DNA of 64,000 bases, taken from NCBI GenBank assembly GCA_021396245.1, contig WNYE01000041.1:248001-312000 (forward strand), written 5' to 3'. The notes beneath the pieces are model-generated. The model was given only the letters and a program-made list of their open reading frames with translations, did not search any database and was not told the DNA's origin. Source of the stretch: Sporothrix humicola (taxonomy: Eukaryota; Ascomycota; Sordariomycetes; Ophiostomatales; Ophiostomataceae). This document shows positions 8,759 through 20,192 of the stretch, piece by piece (positions within the stretch are counted from its first letter, which is position 1; each line of letters begins with the position of its first letter). Made by a program: the position numbers and the translations under genes.

Positions 8759-10948
8759 CTATTGCCACGGGTTCTGTTGTGCTGGCCGAGGGAAGACAGG
8801 CACTGTCTCGAGCTGAACCAACAAGCCGCCCGTCGGCTGGCTGTGCTGCCAGCCCATGCCCGTGTTCTGGTTGATAAATTGAGATTGCCGGAATGGGTTC
8901 GTGCTTCCTGTCGGCTGCGGCATAAGGGGTGCGGCGCCCATTGACTGCGGCGTGTTGCTGATGCCACCAGACGTGTGTGGCCGCACCTGCTCCTGCTGTT
9001 GCGGCATGCCGTAGTCCTTGGCGAACGGGTTTGTGCCTGTCTTCATGGGCACTAGAGCGGCGGGAGAACCGGTGGCACCGGCTGAGTTCGGTGCTCCGAA
9101 CGGCTGCGTCGTTTGCGGCGAGCTGCGAGCAAAGGGATTCGTCGACGTTTGTTGGGCGACGAGCGGGCTGGGAGTGCTGCCGTTACTGAAGGAGCCCAAG
9201 TTTTGCAGTCCGCCGGTGGGCATCATAGACTGCCTGAATGGGTTTGTCACTTGCTGGCCAGCCGCCGTTTGTTGTTGCTGTTGCGGCTGGAACGAGGCAA
9301 TCGAGTTCTGTGGTATCGAGGCGAGCGATGTCGGCTGGAAGCCTTGCTGTTGTGGCTGCTGCTGCTGGGGTGTGAAGCCACCGAAACCCATACCCGTAAA
9401 TGCAGGCTGTATTTGTTGCGGTGCCTGCTGTTGTTGTTGTTGCTGTTGGCCAAAGGCGGCGCCGGTAGCCTGCATTTGGAACGGGTTGGTGGACTGGAAG
9501 CCGGTCGGCTGGGCAGTAAAGCCGTTTGGTTGTTGTTGCTGCTGTTGGAACATGCCAAGCTGCTGCTGCTGCTGTAGTGCGCCGTTGTTTGCGACAGGGC
9601 CCCATGGTGTCTGCATAATCTGTTGGGGCTGTTGCTGTTGTGGTGCCGCCTGCGGTTGTGCCGGTGCCTTGTGCTCGATCGTGTCGAAAAAGTCAATCAG
9701 ATTGCCGCCAGCCGATCCGTTCGTGGACTCTGTCGCCTTCGCTACTGCCGAAGAGGAAGGCTTAGCTGCTGTCGTGTTGCTCCGGGTTGCAGAGCTGGTC
9801 TTGTCGCCGCTAGTCTTCGATGACGAACCGCCGGTTTTGTTCTTTTTCGCATCGAGCTCGGCTAGGTACTGCCTGCGGTGGACCTCAAAGTCGGGATCGC
9901 TGAGGTACTCCTCGAGCTGACGGCCCAGGTTGACGGGCGCGTGTTTGAGCTTGGGCACCTCGACGCGGGTTTGGTGCTCATGCTGCCGGGCGACGCTGAG
10001 GAACTGCACGACGTAGTCGGTTTGGCGTGTAAATGTCCGGTAGACCTGCATGGCCCGGTCGGCGTCGACCTTGGACATCTCAAAGAAGTGGCCCAGAATG
10101 TTGATCATGGCCTGGTTAAGGACCTGGAACAAAGCTAGGAGATCCAGGACCAAAAGCCGGAAGACAAAGATTGTGATTTCGTTTCCTTGGTCACCGTCGA
10201 CGACCTAATGGATCATACGTCAGCATTCGAATGCCATGGTAAGAAAAAGAATATCACGGTCACTCACATCACACTTCAAAAGGGCCGTTAGTTGGTGCTG
10301 CACGGCTTCTGTCTCGCGCAACAGGCCCTTGTCCACCGAGAGTTTCTCCAGGCGTGTCTCCTTAACGCGCACCCAGTCGCATTTTGTGTCTCGGTAGGCT
10401 CGCGCTCGTTCGTTGAGATAGGTGGCATAATGCCTAATGTTCCGGCCTTGTGTTTGTGCTGCAGAGGGGTGTTAGCGATATTCTCCGACGTGCCCATTCA
10501 GTTTCGCATGTCACGGAACACCACTCGGCCATCCGCATCCATCCATCCTTCTTGTCACCCTGTGGTATAGTCCTCCAGTCATGCCACGTACCATCGTTGA
10601 TCGAAATCGGTGCCAGGATGTTGCGGTGTTTGGCGAGGTAGGAGAGTGTGGCATCGGGCGCGCCCTCGCGGATCATGAGGTGGACGGTGATTAAGCTCTT
10701 GAAGACCGTGGTCCATGTGGAATCATGCAGGCGGTACTGCAGGGCGCGGAAGACCTCGCCGACGCCGGCTTCGTCGGCATGTGTGGCGACGAGGATGTGC
10801 TCGATGTATTTCGTCTTTGGCGGCGCAAGCTGGGGAGGAGGGTTAGGATTAGCGGAGAAAGAAGGGGGCAATGGCACAACGGCGCAGCGTGTCAACGTAC
10901 CTTGACCTTGGTGGCGCCCTTGACGGACTTCTCGAACGAGCTCGCCAT
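8759..10948 (-). CDS. YAP1801: AP180/CALM-type clathrin adaptor (ANTH domain, NPF repeats)
   Basis: Four exons, complement(8759..10204, 10268..10458, 10592..10829, 10901..10948), coding 640 residues; introns are 63, 133 and 71 bp and all phases close. The N-terminus MASSFEKSVKGATKVK, then LAPPKTKYIEHILVATHADE, is the ANTH lipid-binding helix set that contacts PI(4,5)P2. Further hallmarks are QGRNIRHYATYLNERARAYR and VFRLLVLDLLALFQVLNQAM; the ANTH domain ends near residue 275. Downstream is a Gln-rich disordered tail with a clathrin-box-like LIDFF and five NPF motifs (NPFQMQ, NPFRQS twice, NPFARS, NPFAKD) plus a terminal QNPWQ, which should bind EH-domain proteins such as Ede1/Pan1. The role is cargo and coat recruitment in clathrin endocytosis. 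The polyQ is coded by mixed CAA/CAG. One fungal gene usually corresponds to both yeast YAP1801 and YAP1802. Confidence 0.93.
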
Positions 10949-13484
10949 TATAGTCGCAGAGCTGTAGCAGCTACCAATGGAGTGTGTCGGGAGTAGCTTA
11001 AACGGAGAGATAGGTCGGATGGGAGAGGGAGGTCTATAAGGCAGATGATGCGTCTATTGTCGCGACCAGACCGTCAGACCAAAGTCCACAGACCGGGTTA
11101 AGTTGTCGAGTCTTGTGGGTGGCCAGCAAAGGGCAAAAGGCAAAATTCGATGATCGGCAGCCGGGGTCGCAGACAGAATAGGGTAGGGCACGGCACGGGG
11201 AAGCCGCAGGCGCATAAGCGGTGCTTGGTCGTTGAATAAACGAATAAAGTGAAGAGCGTGGTGGCTGTCGAAGTATGTCGTAGATCAAGGGCGAGGAAGA
11301 AAGATGCTCAAGTTTGAGGTTTTCTTGCGTCGAGTCGAGCGCGGCGCAAAAGTCGGGATGGATAGAGGGGAGAGAAGTGGACGTGCGAGCGTCACTGGAG
11401 AAGCCACACTTTCCAAAGGGGGGGTGTTCGAGGGACTTTGAGGGATTCGAGGAATCCGAGCGGGCGTGTTTTCGTTTGTGCGCCCGTTTGGCGGCCCGAG
11501 AAGAGAAAACGGAGCGGAAGAGGAGGGAGTTCGCAGGGTGTTTAAGCGACAGTGGCGGCAATTGGTAGCAACGCCATGGCAGAGGGGGGGGATAAATAAA
11601 GAGACAAAAAGAGCAAGGAGAGAATTATACCAAGAAAGGGGGTGGAATCAAGGTCAATGGAAAAGGCGAAAAGCAAGAGGCTGGAGGCTGGGTGGAGAGG
11701 TGGGAATGCTCGGCGGCGGCGGGAATTAGCTGTTGCAGGGCTGCGAAGTGGCCTAACGAGATAGCAACGGCGCCCTGGGGAGAAATGGGGACAGTGGGCG
11801 GCGAGATCGCGAGGTGAGAGAAAACAACAAAAGAGTCACAAAATGTACGGATTTGGGCAAAATTGAAGCCGACGATGTGACAACAAGCAGGACTAGAACA
11901 ATTAGGAGAATAAGGCTGGGAGAGGGAAGGAACAGCAACTCCAGGCAGGGGAAGGAAGAGGCACAGGAAGGCACGGTCGAGACGGATTACGCGGAGGTGC
12001 CCCAGAATGGACAGGAAAGGGCGCTAATGGCGCTGCGTTGCGGCTGCCACGAGTAAGATACGAGCGCTAGCTTCACTTGGTAGGTGTGACGACGTATTCG
12101 TTCCTGCTGCAGACAGGCCCGTTCAATGTGTTTATCTGTCGTGTTAATTAGGCTGGCAGCGGAAGGTGCTGACGTCGGGCAGCCATTGCGGTTTCCCGGC
12201 GAGTTGGGACAGGTGGGGAGGCTCTTTCACTCTTTGAGTCTTTTCGTCCTATTTTCTAAATTATCGGCTCTTTCCTAATTCTCCAGCGGGCCACGCGAAG
12301 CCGTTGGAGTGCTGATTGGCCAGGGAAGGTGCAACAAGTCAATGGCCATGTCAAATGTCAATTACAGCCAACAGGGGCAGGTACGAACTGAGCACGCTTA
12401 ACGTAATATATTTTTCTATCCATATTTTTACTTGACTTGGAAGACGAAACAGAAAAGCAAACACGAGACAAGAACAAAAAGAATAGACGACACAGACGCA
12501 ATAAAACAGAGACAAATGACTAGGGGTATCAATAGAGCACAACAGTCCGTCTCCTGTCCAACTTTAGACAGGAACGGCTGCGGGTTCGTGCAGTTTTTGT
12601 GTCGCAAGGAGAAACAGAGAAATGAAACAGAAGAGAACTCGACGAGAGAAGAAACAACAAAAGAAATGACAGGGGGCGCTCGTGAACGACACGAGAATAG
12701 AAGATAGCGAGCACGAAACGACATGGGAACGACGCTGTGCCACGGCTGTCTTTCTCCCCTCCACTTGTTGTCATTTCAAATCTCCTTTCCTTCTCGTCGG
12801 TCAAAACGACAGCAAAGCTGCCTCCTTCGTCCAAGTGTTGGGTCAGAGTGCCGTCATCGCGTCCGTAAATACAAGGTCGGTTGTGCCGAACGCTTATTTC
12901 ACGATTTCCAGTCCCCCCGCACGCAGACAACCACTTGAGCCTCCCGTGAAGAAGGAGAGTTGTCTGCGGCGGTTGGCGGAAAGCATCATCGAATGGAACA
13001 CGCTAGCTTTCATCATCTGCGGGCTGTTAGTTTGTGTCTCTGTAAATGGCCTCTGATAGTAGGAAGACAGGCGTATCGAGTGTTTGGGGTAAAACGTGGT
13101 ACTCACATTTACTTGAATTGGAAGGATGAAGAGAAAAAAGAAGAAGAAGAGACAAGCCCAAAGCTCTCGCGAGCTCCAGTGATATATTTTTTCTGACAGT
13201 GGCGCTAGTGCGCTGTGGATCCACCGGAGCGGGTTGTCATTGGTCCGGGCCGGCAGTGGTTACAGTGCACTGCAGGGCGCTGTATGTCATCACACTGTGC
13301 CGTTCCTGGCTCCATCTAACTATGACAGCATTTTCGAACCAAACAAACACACCACTCTAGACGACGTGAAGCTGTGGCAGCCGGCTGTTGACACTGGATT
13401 TTTTTCTCATATTTTTCTTCTATTAATTCCACTCATACTATGTGCTTATAGCGTCTCAAGCACACCAATTGGACACTCCGCAGC
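10949..13484. other. Long divergent intergenic region (AP180 / MSD1)
   Basis: 2.5 kb between divergent starts, long for this window. It contains an A/G-rich block (about 11580-12000), which is the minus-strand CT-rich leader of the AP180 gene, an AT-rich part near 12240-12440, and a CT-rich approach to MSD1 (13380-13480). Frames of up to 175 codons occur on both strands, but none shows a family motif or a good start, and they overlap one another. I see no supportable gene. Confidence 0.45.
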
Positions 13485-15818
13485 ATGGCTACCGCAGCCG
13501 TCTCACGCCACGGCGTGCAGACTCTCATCGCATCACGAAGCCAAGTTTGTAGCCGTAGCATTCGTGCTGCACCAAGGCAGGTCTTGTGCCGGCAGCTCAG
13601 TGTATCTTGTGCACGGAATGCTAAAGGGGCTTCGAAAAAGTCAAAAGTCTCGGCGGAAGAGAGCGCAAAGCTATGGAACGACTACAAGCAGAGCTGTAAG
13701 AAGAAGAGGCAATCTTCAGTTTGATTTTGTTTGAAATTGGCAGATGGACTAACATGCCTACAGTCCACTTTACACCCGCTTCACCGCCGGACAGTCTCCG
13801 CGTTGGGGCTACAGTCACAGTCCATGGCTTCCTGGGCAAGCGCCGGGATATGTCGGCCAAAGCAGCGTTTTTCGATGTGATGCATCCAGGAAAGCCACGG
13901 CCAGTCCAAGTTCGCTCAGCATGGGAGGTCGAGGGCAGCCCTGAGCACGAACTCCATCTCCAGCTCAAGGCTGTCAATGCAAACAGCCCCGTGTCTGTCA
14001 CTGGCCTGGTCGAAGAAGTTGCGGGCGAAGGAGACGAAGGAGGAAACGCATTATTACGGCTCGGCGAAATCCAAGTTTTGAATGCCTTTCCCCGCGACAT
14101 TATTATCTCCAAGGGAGTGCAATTTCCAGCGACGGCACGTCATCTTCAGATGCGCTTCTCCGAGGCACTGCAGCGCCGTCTGGCGTTCCGCAGCGATGTT
14201 GCCGACTGGTCGAGAAAGCAGCTGACCGATGCCGGGTTCCGCGAGTTTGAGACGCCAGTTCTGTTCAAGTCGACGCCCGAGGGCGCACGCGAGTTTATTG
14301 TGCCGACCCGGCGGAAGGGATATGCCTATGCGCTACCCCAAAGCCCGCAGCAGTTCAAGCAGATTCTCATGGCGTCGGGCGTCGCCGGCGGCTACTTTCA
14401 GTTTGCGCGGTGTTTCCGCGACGAGGATCTGCGCGCAGACAGACAGCCCGAGTTTACGCAGCTTGACCTGGAGATGGCCTTTGCGACGGGCGAGGACGTC
14501 ATGCAGGCCGTGGAGCGGTATACAAAGCAGCTCTTTGCGTACTTGGGCGAGACGTACCGCGTGGCCAAGAACACGTCGGGTGATAGCACCGAAACCATTC
14601 CGATCCCCATCGAGGCACTTTCCAAGGGCAAAGGAGCATCGTCAACGCGGCCGTTTGCCGTCCTCCCGGATGAGCCTTTCCAACGCATGGCATACGACGA
14701 GGCCATGGCCAGATATGGATCCGACAAGCCAGACCTGCGGATTCCAGGAGAGGTAAGATAATAACGAACACACCATTTGCCCGAACTTTAGTTGACTAAC
14801 ATGCATACAATAGATCCATCGCCTAGACCACATTCTTCCATCTAGCTTCACAAGCATGATCACATCTCTGGAAGATCCCATTGTTGACGCCTGGCGATTG
14901 CGGCTAGACGGCAGCCCGTCAGAGAGCCGCAAGTTTGTGCAGCGGCTGTTTGACTCGCTGCCGCCCGCCATTGGCGGGAACCCAGACGGCATGCCGGCCG
15001 TCATGATCTACGACTCGAGCAAGCCGCTGTGTGGGCTGGCGCCGCTGGGCCATGAGGCGTTTGACGAGCTGACCGACACTGAAAAGCACCCAGAGCTGGG
15101 TGGCCTATCCGACTTTGAAGATGGCGATATCCTGCTGCTGCAAGCACGCAAACGGGCTCCTTTTTTCAGCGGCGGCTCGACAGCACTGGGCCAGCTGCGT
15201 CTGGAAGCGTACCGCGCGGCCGTCGAGGAGGAACTGCTGCCGTATGACGATACATTCCGGTTCCTGTGGGTCGTCGGATTTCCCATGTTCACACCAACGG
15301 AGGCGGACGCGGCGGACCCTGGCCAGGGCGGCCATGCTGGATTCTCGGCGACACACCATCCCTTCACGGCACCTTTGACGGAAGAGGACTTTGAGATGCT
15401 GACGACCGACCCGTTGCGTGCCAAGGCGGACCACTACGATCTGGTGGTCAACGGTGTCGAGCTGGGCGGCGGCAGTCGGCGTATCCACGTGGCGGCAGTG
15501 CAGGAAGCTGTTATGCGGGATATTCTCAAGATGGACGATGCGGGTGTGGCACAGTTTGGCCATTTGCTGGAGGCACTGCGGGCTGGCTGTCCACCACACG
15601 CAGGTTTCGCTCTGGGCTTTGACCGGTTGGTGGCTGTTCTGAGCGGGACAGGCTCTGTGCGCGATGTGATTGCTTTCCCCAAGAGCATGAAGGGCGAGGA
15701 CCAGTCCGTCAAGAGTCCAGGACGGTTGACGCCGGCACTTCTGGAGACATACCATCTTGCGTTGCGGTCTGCAAAGAGCGGCCAAGAAGGCGAGGCAAAG
15801 GACGAAGAGAAGAAGTAG
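13485..15818 (+). CDS. MSD1: Mitochondrial aspartyl-tRNA synthetase (bacterial-type class II)
   Basis: Three exons, join(13485..13695, 13764..14752, 14814..15818), coding 734 residues; introns are 68 and 61 bp with ACTAAC branch points. Exon 1 gives an Arg/Ser/Ala-rich, acid-poor presequence (MATAAVSRHGVQTLIASRSQ) typical of mitochondrial import. An OB-fold anticodon domain follows (VGATVTVHGFLGKRRD). Class II motif 2 is FRDEDLRADRQPEFTQLDLE (about residue 286) and motif 3 is GFALGFDRLVAVLSG (about residue 664). FLWVVGFPMF marks the bacterial-type AspRS with its GAD-type insertion. It charges mitochondrial tRNA-Asp with aspartate. It is longer than yeast Msd1 (658), mainly in low-conservation linkers. 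It converges closely (221 bp) with the sphingomyelinase-like gene. Confidence 0.95.
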
Positions 15819-16039
15819 ACGTGGAAAGTGAAGCTGAAGATGGCAGAAGAATAATGAAAAATACCCCATTCCATTGTATAAATTCAAAAATCTAAGAATA
15901 GATAATAGAAGAAGGCTCTCTAGCAGACGCCAGTTGTACATTTCCAAAAGAGAACCAAGAAATTTTTTTAAAAAAAAAAAAATCCAAAAGAATTACTCCA
16001 AACTCCAATTGCTATTACCCTCGCTTAAACGCTGTAAAC

Positions 16040-18328
16040 TCAAAAGTTCTCGCCTGTAAATGGGCTCTGCACGCTGGCAAACCCTCGCGGGCATGCCCGA
16101 CCCAGAGCGGCATTGCCGCTGCGCATGTAGCACACCTTAGCGGCCGCGCAGGCATCGTTTGTGCAGTTGGGCGTCCGCACACTGCTCTTTCCCTGGTAAA
16201 AGTTCATCTTGCTCGCAAGGCGGTGCGACTTGTCGGCCTCAACGGCCTCGCTGACGCGATGCCAGAATGTGGCGTTGAGCGGCGCATCTTCTGGCCAGTT
16301 GGCCGCAGGACCATAGGCCGCACGGGTCGAGTACTCGAACTGAAAGACAGGGCCCCCGGTGGCAGCATCTGAGTCGGGAGATGCAGTCATATTGAGCGTC
16401 TCGAAGCTGTCGACGTCCGCATAGAACGTGTATGCCTCCATGATCTCCCAGGATCCGGTGTCCATTTCGTACATACGGAAGCCCGAGTTGAGGTTTGTCA
16501 AGGGCGTGATCGAAGGACCAACCCAGGCCATGGCGACAGCGTCCTCGGCTGTCTGGCTCGTGGCGTTGTTGCGATAGTACACAAAAGCCTGGTCTTCATG
16601 GGTGTGTCCGAAGAAGACATTGGCAATAACGTGCGGCGAGTACCGGTCAATGATCTGGTAGAACAGATCGGCACCGTTGGGCAGTGCATTTGAGCCATCC
16701 CAACCGCTGAGAACGTGGCCCATGACAAAGACACGCTCGCCCGCGTCCTCGGCCTTTTGCAGCTCGTCGATCAAGAACGTGAAGATGCCCGAATAGTCGG
16801 GGTTGGCCGCATGCAGGAACGCATAGTAGTTGTTCTTGTAGTATAAGTCTGTGTTGATCGTGATGATGCGCACGCCGTGCTGGTTGAGAACAGAATAGGC
16901 GCCGTAGTGGAGAGCCGCTTCGGCAGCCGTCGCATTGTCGAGCCAGCCATAATGCTGCCAAAGGCTTGAGACATGGTCGTAGTTCCAGGAGAACTGGCGC
17001 CCAATCGGACCGTCGTCATCAATAGCGTGTGGCGCATCCAAATTGTCTGGAGCCGTGTCGTGGTTGCCCAGGGCCGAGTAAATTGGGCCGCCAATGTACT
17101 CCTTGAAGAGCTGCCACAACGAGGCCTCAACGTACTCGACGTATGACTCGGACAGCTGGTTGATAGGATCATGGGCCACGAGATCGCCAGTATAGAGCGA
17201 GAACGCCAGCGGATTCTCAGCAGATGTACCAGTCAACGGACCGATTGCCTGCATAGCTGCAAGAGCCAAAAAGTATGGCGAGTCGCAGCGGAAATAGCCA
17301 AAGAGCGGGGCAGGCACCGAGATGTCGGGAGTAGAGGCTGCTGCTGCAGAACTAGAAGCAGCCGTGCCACCGGTCGAGAGAACCGGAGGTCGACAACAGA
17401 GACCAGAAGTGCAGTTAGCCTCGCTTCCCACAAGATAACGAGGATCCAGGTGCAGGTCTGACAAGTGCAGCACCTTGACACGATTGCCACTGCGCGCCGG
17501 TATAACATCCGCATTCGCCGGCCGTGGCTTGGGGAACACAGCCTTGGCAGACTGCACGCCAGGGCTCGGGCAGAAAGTTGTGCTGAGTGATGCACAGATG
17601 TATTGGCCGTCGAGGCCGGTCACATCGGCATTTGCAAGAACCTGCGTCCAAGAAGCGCCAAAGGCACCGGGGGCATAGTTTGTGGCACACGTCTTGTTGG
17701 ATTGAAACCCAGTTGCTTGACAAAGTGCCACCATGGCATCAGGCAGTGCAGAAGGTGCCAGGCGAGCAGCCATCTGGCCGACGGCCAAAGCGGCAACGCA
17801 TCGAGAGCAGTTGTTGGCCAAAGAACTGTTGGAAGAGAGGATGCCCAAAATCTCAGACGTGGCTGCCTGGATGACGGCCGAAGCGCTTGCATCGCTCAAG
17901 TTAGCCAGCGGCTGAGGGAAGATGATGGGGTCGTCGTTGGTCTCTGGGATGCTGAGCGGGCTTGTTAGGTTGAGAGGGAAGACCTCGCTCAACGCCGGGT
18001 CGTTGACGACAGGCTGAGGCTCGTTGGTTGGGCCAGGCTTGACATAGTAGCTGGCAAATGCGGTTGTAGGGAAGGCTGCAGGCACGGCATAGGCCGCGAC
18101 GCCTGGGATGCTTGACGGAGGTGGCGCCGGTGGTAATGAGAATGCCGCATCTGATGTAACGGCAGCAGCACCGCCGGCGGCATGGCCAGCTGTAGTTGCG
18201 GCCACGGCCAAGACACTGGAAGACTTCATGTTGAGGAGTAAGACGAGAAGCAGCGCGACTGACAAAAGCACCAGAACATAAAAGGCCGAAGTCGTCAAGG
18301 CGCCGAAATGTGCGCCTCTGGGCCTCAT
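16040..18328 (-). CDS. Acid sphingomyelinase-like phosphodiesterase (saposin B plus metallophosphatase)
   Basis: A single 762-residue exon. The N-terminus has a hydrophobic segment at about residues 14-33 (signal anchor or signal peptide); a second in-frame Met at residue 34 (MKSSSVLAVAATTAG) could start a more ordinary signal peptide. A saposin-B-like Cys domain (NNCSRCVAALAVGQ to NKTCATNYAPG) precedes the calcineurin-like phosphoesterase core: DLHLD (D291, H293), GDLVAHD, GNHD (about 421), GHVLSGWDG and GHTHEDQ (about 573) supply the two-metal site. C-terminal Cys residues resemble the ASM tail. Many NxS/T sites fit the secretory route. It probably cleaves sphingomyelin-like phosphodiesters in vacuole, wall or outside the cell; fungi often act on other phospholipids, so the substrate is open. 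Confidence 0.9.
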   Translation of the reverse strand: MRPRGAHFGALTTSAFYVLVLLSVALLLVLLLNMKSSSVLAVAATTAGHAAGGAAAVTSDAAFSLPPAPPPSSIPGVAAYAVPAAFPTTAFASYYVKPGPTNEPQPVVNDPALSEVFPLNLTSPLSIPETNDDPIIFPQPLANLSDASASAVIQAATSEILGILSSNSSLANNCSRCVAALAVGQMAARLAPSALPDAMVALCQATGFQSNKTCATNYAPGAFGASWTQVLANADVTGLDGQYICASLSTTFCPSPGVQSAKAVFPKPRPANADVIPARSGNRVKVLHLSDLHLDPRYLVGSEANCTSGLCCRPPVLSTGGTAASSSAAAASTPDISVPAPLFGYFRCDSPYFLALAAMQAIGPLTGTSAENPLAFSLYTGDLVAHDPINQLSESYVEYVEASLWQLFKEYIGGPIYSALGNHDTAPDNLDAPHAIDDDGPIGRQFSWNYDHVSSLWQHYGWLDNATAAEAALHYGAYSVLNQHGVRIITINTDLYYKNNYYAFLHAANPDYSGIFTFLIDELQKAEDAGERVFVMGHVLSGWDGSNALPNGADLFYQIIDRYSPHVIANVFFGHTHEDQAFVYYRNNATSQTAEDAVAMAWVGPSITPLTNLNSGFRMYEMDTGSWEIMEAYTFYADVDSFETLNMTASPDSDAATGGPVFQFEYSTRAAYGPAANWPEDAPLNATFWHRVSEAVEADKSHRLASKMNFYQGKSSVRTPNCTNDACAAAKVCYMRSGNAALGRACPRGFASVQSPFTGENF

Positions 18329-20192
18329 GGGGCACGGAAGCCCTCTCGTGGCGGGCAGCAGTCCTTATATAGCATGTATATACGGAGAAAGGAGGAAAAC
18401 GGAACAAATGCCGTGCCACTGGAGTAGGACGGCAGATGCAATAAGAACAAGGAAAAAACAAGGAAATAAGAAAAAAAAAAATAAGACAATAAGACAGGGA
18501 ATGGGAAGAGATGCAGGCGAACTGCGGTGTGATGGGTTCGACGGATTTGGTGGCTGCAAGCAGCAGGTAGCTGGATGCGAGGTCGAAAGTACTGATGGAA
18601 GAAAACGTGCTCATGGAAAAGACGCGATGTCGTCGAAATCAAAAGGTCCGGGGCCAGTTCTGGGGTTCCAAAAAATCCTAAAAAGATCCTTGAAAGCGTG
18701 TTGCACAAAACTACGACGTAAATGCAAGGCTGTTGCAGGGAGATCAGAAATTAGCAGATCGGCGTCGCTTTGAAGGACTCCGGCGGAGGGATATCGAGTG
18801 CTTGAAAATGATAACGGCGGACCAGCCGCGCTGCCGCACCTGGGTCGCAATCCGTCGTAAATTGTTGATGTAGACTGAACTTAGTACATCAGCGCCCTTG
18901 AATCGGCCACAGTTGCCAGTCTCCTAGTATCTGATTGGAACGTGCGTTGGCACTATTTGCCAATAGGCCAGCCCTCCAACAGCCACACGAACGTCTGGAC
19001 TGTCTCATTTTGGTGTGGTCTCACGCTCTCAGCTTACTAGGTGTCAGCGTTAGTGCCGGGACTGCAACGGGGGACTGTCTGGGGCTGTTCTGCTCACCTT
19101 GTCTTTCGGTATTTGCTGTGAACTTTGCATTTCGGGATTCCGTTCACATCTTCACCTTCATTTCGCTCGATCTCGATGCAGATCTGACATTTGCTATCCG
19201 AACCATGGTTCTTGTCGGTGCCGTCATCTTGGCGGATTTTCTTTTCCGATTGTGCGTGTCGGCTGTCAATGGCGAAGACAAACGGGCTTGCCAGGTGGCG
19301 GATGTTTAGGAGAAGCGAGAACAATGCAAATGCAGAAAAGCTGCAAGGAAGTGAGGGAAGGCTGAGGAGCGCTTGAATAGCTCCTGAGGGAAAGCTCATG
19401 GACGCTACAGAGCTCCCTGGTGGGGCACCTTCTCGAAGCTGCTCTTTCCTCACACCAAACAATGCATGCTGGAAAGGGCGCATGTACTCGCTGTCTTGGA
19501 GGAAAGAGCGTCGAAGCAAAACACGGCACAAAAGAATGGCAGGCAGGCACGACTCGGATTCGTAAACAAACGAGATATAATCTACAATACGTTGGAAGGA
19601 ACGACCCGCATGTTCTCGGTCGAGGTCGTAGTAACAATCTGCATCCTCCACGATACGATCAATCGTAGCAAGCAGCTCCAGTGAATGGATGTCTCGCAGT
19701 GGGATATAGAAGCGAGCGAGGCCTCTTCGTTACACAGCAGTGGCGAGAGGCACCCATTTTAAGCGGTGAATGACGCCTATGGGGGCAGTGTGAATAGCGT
19801 GAATAGAGAAATCACAGGCCACAATTGCCGTTTTGGGACAGAGCTCCTGCCATTGTATGGCGTTGATGGTCCTTCCTCTTCAAGACGACAAAAATGAAAA
19901 TTGCATCTTCGACCCAACCCGCCTACTTCAATTTTTCAATTCTGAAAATTTGAAATCTCTTCTTCCTTTCTTCCAAATCAAACATCTCTCTCTCGCTTTT
20001 GTTTCTTTTTCATCACCACGCTCGCAAGCATCTCAACGTCCAACATCGTTCTTTTTTTCGCGTACCATCCAGACCCCTGTTCCCCCAACTAACACCAATT
20101 TCCACACGTGCTGGCTCACGTGATCATATCTGCCACTCTGATCCCAAATTGATCCACTATCTTTTGTTACGCGCATCGCGCCAGACTTCACG
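18329..20192. other. Divergent intergenic region (sphingomyelinase-like / chromodomain gene)
   Basis: 1.86 kb between divergent starts. Left part: A-rich minus-strand leader (18370-18500). Right part: CT-rich leader (19900-20100) with two CACGTG boxes close to the chromodomain gene start. Frames of up to 185 codons around 19090-19690 overlap on both strands and show no motif. No gene supported. Confidence 0.45.
20105..20122. promoter_or_regulatory. Pair of CACGTG boxes upstream of the chromodomain gene
   Basis: Two palindromic CACGTG hexamers at 20105-20110 and 20117-20122 start 12 bp apart, about 70-90 bp before the ATG. The second is the full octamer TCACGTGA preferred by Cbf1-type bHLH factors. 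Direct reading; binding is inferred. Confidence 0.45.

Noticed and set aside
9018..9920. 300-codon plus frame rich in Cys
   Set aside because: Antisense of the AP180 polyQ region; CTG/TTG runs read as Cys/Leu.
12529..13056. Protein-like frames on both strands (133 and 124 codons)
   Set aside because: They overlap, lack good starts and families; one contains a long Ser/Leu/Phe artefact.
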